Source: Xanthoparmelia taractica (lineage: Eukaryota; Ascomycota; Lecanoromycetes; Lecanorales; Parmeliaceae). From it: a stretch of DNA of 35,705 nucleotides. The notes under the pieces are model-generated. The model was not told where the DNA came from. It saw only the letters and a program-made list of their open reading frames with translations, and made no database searches. Made by a program: the position numbers and the translations under genes. Location of the stretch: NCBI GenBank assembly GCA_033085395.1, contig JANQBS010000352.1, positions 1-35,705 on the forward strand, in the 5' to 3' direction. Positions 1 to 9,370 of the stretch are shown here, in pieces (position 1 is the stretch's first letter; each line of letters opens with the position of its first letter).

Positions 1-519
1 TTATTAAATATTTTTATATAAGATATATAATCTAATATTTAATCTTATAGATAGTCGAGAAAGAAAGTAAGAGTAAACCTTAAAGATATATATCGTAAAT
101 ATATGAGAATACGATCTTATTCTTGATTTTCCTTAAATTTATAATATTAATTCTAATATTTATTAACGCGAGTAGTTCTAGATCTATCGCGACTTTCTCG
201 TGAATAATAAGAAGTAAGAAAATATCGTAATAATAGATATCGAATAGTTTACGTTATTAATTAATATAGTAATTACGCATAATCTAAGATAAGCGTATAT
301 CGCACTCTCGTATTAGATCTTATTCGAAAGTAGTAAGAATAATTACAATAAAGTTATACGGTGTAGCGTTATATAGCTAGATAACTCTAGCGTATCTGAT
401 TAGTTAGAGTGCGTATTAGAAGTCTTCTTAGAAGAGTTATTTAATAGTCTTAACACGTATAATTAGATTAAGTATCTTATAGATCTATTATCTAATAAGC
501 TATTAAAGAGCGATTCGAT

Positions 520-1725
520 TTATAATATATTATATAATAAGCTCGTAGCGATTAAAGATTATCTAGATAGTGCGCTTAAAAAGAAGTAGATTCGACTCTT
601 AAGTAGCTAGATTAACTTATTAATACTATTTATTAAAAAAGTAAATAACTCGCTATAATTTTATATCGATTATCGAAAGCTTAACGAGATAATTATTAAG
701 AATAATTACTTATTATCGCTACTCTTAGAAATCTTGAAAAAATTTATATATGCGAAGCACTTTATTAAGATTAATATTTATAATATATATTATAGAATAC
801 GAATACGAAAGAAAGATAAATAAAAAATCGTCTTTTAAATTCGCTATAACTAGTTTAAGTATTAAATAATATCTTTTAATCTCATAAATACTTTCGTAAT
901 CTTTTAAGTCTATATAAATAAAATATTTAAATTATATATCGATATCTTCTACGTAATATATCTAAATAATATATTAATTTATTTTAAGACGAAAGACTTA
1001 CATTAAAAATATATACGTAAGATACTACGTGTACTATTAAAGTATCGACTCTATGCGAAGTTATCGAAATATGCTTTTAATCGCAGCGAGATTATTTTTT
1101 TAAGATTCGTAATAAATTAGCGTAATATTTAAATAAAGTTATCGTATATTAAGACTATTACTAAGTGACTAAAATTAGAGTTTATTAAGAATATATTAAT
1201 CTTTTTAAGATTCGTAGACTTTTATCGACGATTCGTAAGAGATTTTTCGTAAATAATTACGCTCTTAATTAATTTAATTCGAGAAATAAAGAAAGGCGAG
1301 ATTAGACTATCTTTCGTATTTAATAAGAAAGCACGCGAGACTTTTAAAACACTTAAGCGAGTATTTATTATCGTATCTATTTTAGAATACTATAATTAAG
1401 AAGTATCGCTTATTATAAAAATCGATGCTTTTAAAGTAAATGCAAATAATATATTTAATTAGATAAGTAAGAATACGTAATAATATTTTATTACGTTTTT
1501 TAGCTATAAGTTTAAAGAGACTAAGTCTCGTTAAAATATATATAATAAGAAGTTATATACGATTATATTAGACTTTAAGAATTAAAGATATTATTTATAA
1601 GATAATAAGTATTTTATTTGTATAATCTCGAATTATAATAATCTACGTTATTTTATAACGATAAAAGAGCTTAGTGCGAAGTAGATTCACTAAGCTAAGA
1701 AGTTAGCTACGTTTAACTTTATAAT
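520..1725 (+). pseudogene. Fossil reverse transcriptase and RNase H of the chromovirus
   Basis: In the frame containing position 671, the translation follows the gypsy RT pattern: an N-terminal segment before the palm, a lysine-rich FIKK-type motif, a DYRKLN block at about 668-685, and the catalytic YLDD motif at 959-970, now YLNN, as expected if two GAT codons became AAT by RIP. RNase H is readable in the same frame at about 1,380-1,725 (motifs ending in a TIKEL-like block). Many stops are present, so no functional product is possible. The unchanged frame over 1.2 kb shows decay by substitution rather than by indels. Confidence 0.85.
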
Positions 1726-2187
1726 TAAATATTATAAGAAAAAACTTAATTCTATAAATATATTATTAAGAAGATTTAATATTATTAAATCGAATAATAG
1801 CGAGAATAATAATAATAATTTTCTTTCTATCTTGCGAAATAAGCTTCGTAATTAAAAATATTAATTTAATTTATAGAAACGTAATAACGTATTTATTATA
1901 ATTAACTTATAGCGTTAACGAAGTAACTAAACGATATTATCGTTATAGATATTTAAGTTATAAACTTAAATAAGAGAGTACTCGATAGATAGACACATAT
2001 TTTAGATACTACGATATCGTTTTAACTTTTAATTTATTAGGTTTTAAAGTTAAAGAGATTCTATTTAGAGTTATGAGAATTAATAATAATATAATTATTT
2101 AAGTTATAATATAAGAACGCTTTCGTTACGAATAAGAAATAACGTTAAAGATACGTTATTAAGTAAAACGAGCTTTCGAAATAGAAA

Positions 2188-2900
2188 GTCGATAAGAATA
2201 AATTATTACGTCGTAGTCTCGTAGTCTATATTTCTAATAATTCTACTATAAAGAAAGAGATTCTTCGTATAAATTATAATAATTCTAATATTAGATATTT
2301 CTCGCGTAAACGCATTAAAAAGAATATTAGGTTTAAATATTATTAATTAGATATAATAATCGAAATAGTAAACTATATTTATATTTGCTCTAATTATTAA
2401 CGAGTGCGAGTTTATTATTATAAGCCTTATAACGAGCTAGTGTCGATCTTATTAGATGACGTGAATTTATTTTATATTATAATAATAAACTTTATTATAG
2501 ATCTATTATCTACGAGGAATTTATATATTAATAAGATCTACGATATTATCTTGATTTTAATAGATAAACTTACGAAGTACGTAATATATATAGTAATTAT
2601 AAAAGATTTAAAAGTAGATAGACTTATCGATATTATATGGCGAGAGTTTATATTATTATGTGATATAATAGGTAACTTAATTTTAGATTAAGACTTACTA
2701 TTTATAAGTAAGTTTTAAATAACGCTATATTAGCACTTAGATGCGAAGCGTAAACTTAGTACTACGTTTTATTCTTAAATAGATAATTAGACTAAGAGAT
2801 AAAATTAAGTTCTCGAATATTATTTACGAGTATATTATAATTATAAGTAAGATAATTAATTCGAAATATTACTAATAACTACGTTCGTATATAATAATAG
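2188..2900 (+). pseudogene. Fossil integrase (zinc-binding region and core)
   Basis: The translation from 2,188 has the linker and zinc-binding pattern of gypsy integrases, with a Cys retained in an ICSNY block where CxxC is expected. It is followed by a 95-codon open stretch at 2,404-2,691 that matches the integrase core. The first catalytic Asp, in the position of the usual MDFI motif, is now Asn (INFI), which a G-to-A change explains; the second, in LILD at 2,680-2,691, is kept. The open stretch is chance survival between RIP-made stops, not a gene. Confidence 0.8.
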
Positions 2901-3345
2901 TATTTACGTAAATATAAATAAAATCTTATAAGAATTATTAATAAGATATATAATAGATTTAGAAAATACTTTTGAGAGTAGAATCTTAAGGGGGAAAGCA
3001 TCGCTTACTATAGAGCGAGTAGAATAATTACGAAATATTAGATCGTATTTGAAAGAATTATAAAAGCGAGTTACGAATTAGTAAGTAAAGTATTATAATA
3101 ATAATTATAAGATTATCGCTTTTTAAGAGAAAGATAAAGTATTATTACGAAGTTTAAATATATATATCTTATAATTAAAGAAGAAACTTAATTATAAATA
3201 GCTAAGATCTTTTAAAGTATTAGAAAGAATAGATATATAGACTTATAAGCTAGATCTCTCTACTAGATATAGAAGAATTTATCTTATATTTTATATATTA
3301 TTATTAAAGTCGTAATATTCGCGAGATAATAATTTAAAGTTATAA

Positions 3346-3530
3346 GTAATCTTAATTAATAAAGAAGAGAAATAAGAAATCGATAAAGTACTAAATAAAA
3401 GAGTTTGTAAGAATAAAATTAAGTATCTTATTAATTAAAAAGACTTTTTATCTTATAAAGCTTCGTGAAAATTAATAAAGTATTTTAAAAATATTAAGAA
3501 CGTAATTAAGAACTTCGAGTAAATAAAGAA
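3346..3530 (+). pseudogene. Fossil chromodomain at the integrase C terminus
   Basis: Same frame as the integrase. The translation reads as a degraded chromodomain: an EEK-EIDKVL start, a KIKYLI strand, then KDF and a C-terminal helix ending near VIKNFE. Two positions where tryptophan is normally found (the WE and the RWKG block) are stop codons, as expected for TGG to TAG or TAA by RIP. In chromoviruses this domain steers integration towards marked chromatin. Its presence places the element in the chromovirus branch. Confidence 0.75.
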
Positions 3531-3990
3531 GTTATATAAGTTAATATCTAAGATAAAATAGAAAATATAATTATTATAGAAAGTTAAGAAGCGAGGTAAA
3601 TTATAAAAGAAAAGATAGTAATAGTAATAGAAGACTTATAGATAATTTATTTTAACTCGTAAACTAGATATATATAGCTATTCTTAGCCCGAAGATCTAT
3701 ATACGTATAATAATCTAACGCGTCGAAGCGCTTTATATAACGAAATAAATAATAATTACGAGAATCGCATCTAAACTTAATTATAGTATTACTTAATATT
3801 AATTAAAATATTCTTTTAAGATAAAAAGTAGATACTCTTATTAAAAATAATCGTTAATAAATAAAAAAAGATAATAATAGAGAAAGAGAAAGTAGCGATA
3901 GCGTTATAAACGCGTAAGGCGTTTACTTTTATTAGCTAAATTCTTAAATCTATAAATTAAGATTATCTTATTTTTTTATGTAGCGAGACG

Positions 3991-5580
3991 AAGGCGAATA
4001 AATAAGAAGATAGTTATAGTTATAAATATCGTAGCTTGGTAATAAGAGAAAAGGGAGTCTAATATATAAGCGTGCCCGTCGCGAGAGTAGCGGCTATACT
4101 TACGCTGGCGAGAGTTAGCAGAAGGCGTAAGATATATCGTAGTCTAATTTCGCGTAAGAGCGCGGATATAACGAAGGTAGATAACTTCGCATGCGTTAGC
4201 GGAATTATTTAGCAAAATATTATTCTTTTCTTGTAGTTAATATATATCCAATAAGAGGGCGAAGACGAGTATAGCTATTAATCTCGTTAGCTAAGTATCT
4301 CTTTAGAATAGTCTCGAATACTTACGAGCAAGGATAGGAGCCGGAATAATAGGAGCCGAAGTCGAAGTAGTAGAAGTAAGAGCAGAGATAGTAGAAGGCG
4401 AGGCGATAGGCGAGACAGTTATAACTTATCAGTCAAAATCCTCGCATTGCTATTTATTTATCTATAGACGAAGCGGCTATTAAGGCCGCGGCGACGAGGG
4501 GTGATAGAAGCGAACACTATTAATATAATTAGTATGCTTCTTATAAAGTTTCCCCTTTTTTTATATTTAACTGCGTATATCTAATAAGCTCTTACGTATA
4601 ATTAGAAAGCATCGCGAAGAACTTCTAAAGTAGAGTAAAGTATTCTTTAAGATACTTATTATAAGTGAAGTTAACTTAGCTAAGCGATTTCAATCTCACT
4701 TAATTATCACTCTCAATTAATATATACGTCTCGCTATTACGAAGATATATAGCTCGCTATTATAACATTACGCCGGAAATAGTGAAAGATTAAATGGCAA
4801 ATAGTAAGGAAAGCTTAGCACTTACTAATGTTGATATTAAGGTTAATATTGTTGTTATTACTAAAAAGGAAAGTAAGTGAGGTTTTTATATCTTACTAGC
4901 GTGATTTTCGCTCTATTATAATAATAGAATAATAACGTATTATAATGAGATAACAGCGATAATAGTATATTACAATAGCGATAATAATATATTATAATAG
5001 TGATAATAGTATATCACAATAGCGATAATAGCATATTATAATGGGATAATAGCGGCAATAGCATATCACAATAGGACAATAGCGAGCACGTATTCTATTG
5101 ATCAAGGTAACGATATTTGTAGCCGAGCCGTTGCGATTTCAGTAGACATATATATTAAAATGATTGAGATAGGCTAGACGTAAGCAATCTAGAGTTAGCG
5201 GCGCAGTACGCTCGTAAGCACTTAATTGTAATACGTAGTTATAATAAGGCTTAGGGGCTAAATCTCCTAAGAAGGGAAATAGTTATAAGAGCGAAAGCAC
5301 TTAGCGTAGACTAATAGAACTCGCTTAACTCGCTTATTAGACTATAAGCTACGTAGTAAGAGACGAGTATTTAATATATTTAGCGAAAATCTTAAATACT
5401 CGCGAATCTCCTTTTTCTTTTTTTCTTTCTTAGCTATTAGTTTACTTAATAATTTAGACGATTATCTTAGCACCTACGTTTCTTAATCTCGCTAATTGCC
5501 TAGCTATTACGTAGCTTCATTGAAAAGAGGCCTTGCTACCTCACAATAATATATAATTTAATAAAGCTATTATGATAATT
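3991..5580. other. Less AT-rich island inside the RIP block, no gene recognised
   Basis: Visibly richer in G and C than its flanks, with many CG dinucleotides (for example around 4,070-4,180 and 4,440-4,510) and some CpA/TpG retained, so it is less RIP-affected. I found no open reading frame of note and no convincing paired LTR. It may contain the 3' LTR of the chromovirus, spacer between elements, or a formerly single-copy segment. Confidence 0.5.
4955..5080. repeat. 22-bp tandem repeat, about five copies
   Basis: Unit approximates agcgataatagtatattaca followed by at. Copies lie at 4955-4976, 4977-4998, 4999-5020, 5021-5042 and 5051-5072, with 8-bp partial units at 5043-5050 and 5073-5080. 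Differences between copies are mostly C/T or G/A transitions, as expected if RIP acted on a repeat array. No coding potential. Confidence 0.85.
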
Positions 5581-5649
5581 TTAGCTTATTAAGTTTATAA
5601 TTTAAAAGTATAATATTTAAAAGAAAAATATGTATAATATAAATAAGAA

Positions 5650-6500
5650 AGAAATTGCTCTTAATTCTACTAGTAAAGTTAAAGTTATATATTTTAAATA
5701 TAATATATAGAGATATAAAGCTTAAAATAAGAATAGAAAATAAGTTTTTTTTATTAAATATATATTCGTAAACGAAAGACTTTTTTATTTATTTATTATC
5801 TTTAAAGAAAAGCTTTAAAAAAAGATTTAATTTAATATTCTAAAGAATAAGAGAGTATATATCGTAATAAGTAAAAATAATTAAATAAATAACGTCTTAA
5901 GTCTAAAGTAATTCGTTAAATATATATAAATTATTTCTTTATATATATAAATAACTTTTAACTTATTTTTATAGATACTTTAAGTTATAAACTCGAAAGA
6001 CGCTTAAAGAATAATATTATTCTCTTATACTTATTTATTTATATTACGTATATTCTTTAATTACTTAATATTAAATTTTTTTAATTTTTATTAATTATAT
6101 ATTATATATATCTTAAAAAGAATATACGAGTTAAGAGTAATTATTTAATAAATAAAACGAATTTTCTTTAATATATTTAAATAATAAGAAAGAATATTAT
6201 AAAAGAAAAAATTATTAAATATATATAATAAAAGAGTAAACTATTCTTAATATAGTCTAAAATCGTTTTTAATAAATTAGAACTTAAAGTATTAGAATTA
6301 AAAAAAGTAGATTCGTTTTTAGAAGTAATAGTTATAGCAAGTAATAATAACTTAATATCGATATTCTTTATCTTAATAAACGTTAAGTAAATTAAAATTA
6401 AAAATTAAGATCTAGCACTTATAGAAAAGCTTAATAAATTATATAACTTCGCTTTAATAAAGAGTATTCTATTTAAAAATATTAATAGCGATTTTATTAA
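5650..6500 (+). pseudogene. Probable RIP-degraded pogo/Fot1-like (Tc1/mariner superfamily) transposase
   Basis: Conceptual translation on the + strand contains a FIIFK block near 5,800, followed by a segment from about 5,846 resembling the pogo-family stretch that normally reads like SENGW then a LGLEW-type motif (here ISKNN-stop-INNVLSLK-stop). A longer C-terminal part without many stops runs at about 6,271-6,500. Frames change at least twice. The DDE catalytic residues cannot be located with confidence and no terminal inverted repeats were found. The family call rests on these short resemblances. Confidence 0.5.
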
Positions 6501-6770
6501 AAAAAAAATAATAAAAAAATAAAAAAAAGTGTAATTAAATATATTAAGATAAAGAATAGATTCTAAGTCTTAAGACTATATAGAAATAATTAAATAAGAT
6601 CGCTAAATAGAAATTCGATAAAGAAGTTCGAAGAATATATTATCTTAATTTAATTATTTTTAAAGAAAGAAAACGTAGAAATTTATTTAAAAAGAAGATT
6701 ATTATATCTTTAATATTAGATTTATTAAGATTATTTAAACTTTCTTTATCTTAGACTTTATAATAGATAA

Positions 6771-6845
6771 TCTTATTATAAAAAATTTTATTATAAAAGA
6801 TTTTATTATAAGAGATCTTAATATAAAAGATTTTATTATAATTAT
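6771..6845. repeat. About 15-bp AT-rich tandem repeat
   Basis: Four to five imperfect copies of a unit close to tattataaaagattt, directly followed by A-rich low-complexity sequence to about 6,980. It lies at the 3' side of the transposase-like fossil and may be in its degraded tail. Confidence 0.7.
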
Positions 6846-6980
6846 AATAATAAAATAAAAAAAATAGATAAGATGAATAAGATAAAAGAAATAAATAAGA
6901 TAAATAAAATAAAAGAGATAAAAAGATTATTAAAAAGATAATAAAGAATATAATAGAAGAAGAAGTAATAGAAGAAGAGA

Positions 6981-7490
6981 TTATATTAATTATTTTATAA
7001 AGTAAGAAATTAATAAGACTTAAAAAATAATAACTTAATAGATATCTAGATATTTAGATATTTTAATTTTATTCGCAATAAAAAAAAACGTTAATAATCG
7101 ATTATTCTTTTATTATTTAATTATCTATCTATAATTAAGTTATCTCTTTTTAATAATTCTTTTTTATAATTAATTAACGATCTCTACTTCTTTTTCTTCT
7201 TCTTTATTAATATTATTTAAATTAATTATAAATAATATAGACTAGGAAGAGATAAAGTTACGTTATAAACTTATATTATACTTTATCTTATCACTCTATC
7301 GTATTATATTTTTTTAAATAAATCTCGCGCGCTAAGATTTATTAATAAGTTGAATAAAAACGTATTTCTAATATAGTTTAGTTATTTTAAAGCGCTATAT
7401 ATAAGAAATATAATTATAAAGCTTTATATTATTTTTACTTAACGAGTAAAATTCTTTAATGAGAAATATATTAAATAATAATGCGATTTG
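6981..7490. other. RIP-degraded AT-rich sequence, nothing recognisable
   Basis: Very AT-rich with CpA/TpG depletion like the blocks to its left. No domain could be read in any frame. Composition changes to normal within a few tens of bases at about 7,480-7,500, which marks the edge of the RIP block. Confidence 0.7.
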
Positions 7491-7545
7491 AGCAGAGGTT
7501 AATTGATGAGATATAGGCATTTTGGTGATGCTAGCCCTAGCCCTA

Positions 7546-7579
7546 ATTGTGCATATCCTAGGATTGTGCATATCCTAGG
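7546..7579. repeat. Perfect 17-bp tandem duplication at the RIP boundary
   Basis: The 17-mer attgtgcatatcctagg occurs twice with no spacer (7546-7562 and 7563-7579). It sits within 100 bp of the compositional boundary and immediately right of a short ccctagccctaa stretch. Confidence 0.9.
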
Positions 7580-7689
7580 ATTATCGAGTACACTTTTTGC
7601 GTCAAAATAATCTTAATATGAGGACAGAGGACTATGTTTCGCTGAAGAGAAGTACACGGCTCCCAGTCAAGCGTATGTCTTGAGGAGCA

Positions 7690-8545
7690 GAAAATGCAAA
7701 TATAATATACATGACTTGAGGGAAACACAAATATCTGCACGAAAAATTCGTAAGACCGTTTTCAAGACCAATAATCGCCCGTCCTCAACTGACAACGCTG
7801 CGTTGGCAGACTCGCTAGCGGTGTCGTCGTACACTCGTGGCCGCTTTCCGCCACTAATGGCATTCCAATCGATGTTGGCGACCTTGGGCAACGCAAGCTC
7901 GATTTTCAGCAAAGTGACCTCGCACACTCCAACGACTTTGTACAGATCGCCGTCAAATATACCAATGGCCTTGTAGGAAAGCGGCGGTCCCAGATCCCTA
8001 GAAGCGTCAGGCACAGGGGAAACGTTGGTAGATGGACGGGTCGACTGTCCAAGCCTGCTTTGTTGGTAACGTTGTAGGTTCAAAAGTTGCCGCCTTGGTC
8101 ACAGACTGGTAAGGTCCCGGCGCCGAGCGTTTGTCCGATAAGACCGAGCATGTCTTCGGTGTTGGTGTATTTGGCAAATGCTTGATCGTTCAGGGGATTG
8201 ATGCTTGTCCTCCACTGCTTGATTCACCACTGTTGGATCCTGCATTTGGCTTTACGTCTTATTGAGGACCTGGTTTGATAGGTATTTGAGGATTACTGTC
8301 TCCCGAGATGCCCATTGGAACTTATCTTGCTGCCGTCTGCATTTGTTACCTCTGGGATCGACTCCTCGCCTATTCCTGCCGCTGCAGTTCCGAGTCCTTT
8401 CAGGCTGGCAGTATTGCCTATGATGGCAAGGAAAATAGCCAGCACAGCGTCGGCGGAATCAGTGACCGAGAAGGTATCCGTAACTTCGACTGATTGGCCC
8501 AGTTGATATGCTAATTCGGTAACGAGAACCCCTGTTCAGTATTCA
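7690..8545 (-). pseudogene. Broken coding fragment, family not established
   Basis: On the minus strand, several stretches look protein-coding but fall in different frames and are separated by stops. One at about 8,310-8,540 encodes a small-residue-rich segment (with a LAIFLAIIGN-like hydrophobic run). One at about 8,085-8,200 reads TNTEDMLGLIGQTLG. The longest, 7,667-8,083, has no motif I recognise. The first two faintly recall the C-terminal tail of killer-toxin-like fungal GH18 chitinases, but that is a guess. Introns could explain some frame changes. The position right at the RIP border fits a decaying gene. Confidence 0.3.
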
Positions 8546-9370
8546 CAGCGTTAAGCCGCTAAAACGTATGGATCAGTGAGTGTAGCGACTTCTTGTGATG
8601 CTGTAGTGGACGTTGTACATATTGAAGATAGCTAGCCAAATAAGATAGACCCATCGTGGCATGTTGAGGTTTCGCTATGGTAAGTCGTGGAAGAGAGGCG
8701 ATAGTACGAGCAACTACACCACGGTATGCTTGCCCCTTACTAATCACCACCGTGCATCTCCGCCCATCATTCCCTACCTTACCTACTTTACCTACTCAGG
8801 TAGCCTATACCCAGGAGCCTTACCTATCCGGGCTAATATTAGATCTACTTGGTCGGACATCAATCGTGAAGATCACCAAAATACGACTATTTGTCACGTC
8901 CCCCTCAACTCCTTGAATTTCTTGGATTCCTTGAATTATCATGCAAGCTTCTTCTCCATCAGAACCTCGTGTTTATATAGTCTTTCTGCTACTTGTTGAC
9001 TTGTATCCATATGTATGTGGCCCTTAGCTAGTCTTGTCGTGCTGATATACCTAGACTGATTATACAGCTGCGCGGGTCCTTACACTGCTTAGAACATCAT
9101 CTCTCGCCGATATTCTGACGCGCAGGCTGCAGATGCGATGCGCCATCCACGTAATCCCACAGCTCCACTATGCTGGGACTGGCATGAGGTGCATGACTTG
9201 GCCATAAGCACCCTAACTCTACTGCTTCCTTCGCCTTCGCATTCTGGAGACACTTGCCATGTCTAAAAGATGTCAGTCTCTCTCTTACTCTCAGAGGGCG
9301 ATTCTACTATTTCTCAACATTATTTCAAGTTTTTTGCCCCTGAATTCTTCTGCTCATCCTGTTTGCCAAA
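8546..9370. other. Intergenic region with ccttacct-type low complexity
   Basis: No supported gene. A pyrimidine-rich stretch at about 8,771-8,830 holds several cctacc/ccttacc units; similar units recur at about 11,905-11,990 and 17,865-17,880. The last few hundred bases presumably carry the promoter of the carboxylesterase, but no TATA or other element stands out. Confidence 0.5.

Larger units (their letters stand above)
1..3990 (+). mobile_element. RIP-degraded Ty3/gypsy chromovirus retrotransposon, 5' end outside the window
   Basis: Conceptual translation of the + strand gives, in order, recognisable remains of reverse transcriptase, RNase H, the integrase zinc-binding region, the integrase core and a C-terminal chromodomain, which is the domain order of fungal chromoviruses. 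Every domain is full of stop codons, nearly all explained by G-to-A or C-to-T changes. RT and RNase H share one reading frame and integrase and chromodomain share another, so there is only one net frame change over about 3 kb. Gag and protease would lie upstream of position 1 or in the unreadable first 500 bases. I could not delimit either LTR; the right boundary given is where coding resemblance ends and composition changes. Confidence 0.85.

Noticed and set aside
2404..2691. 95-codon open frame in the AT-rich block as an expressed gene
   Set aside because: It is the integrase core of the RIP-degraded chromovirus and is closed by stops on both sides in the continuing domain.
3991..5580. Paired LTRs bounding the chromovirus
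   Set aside because: No two long similar segments could be matched by eye; the 5' copy would probably be outside the window.
7531..7546. True telomere or subtelomere
   Set aside because: Only two to three imperfect units; ordinary single-copy genes follow, so it is at most an interstitial trace.
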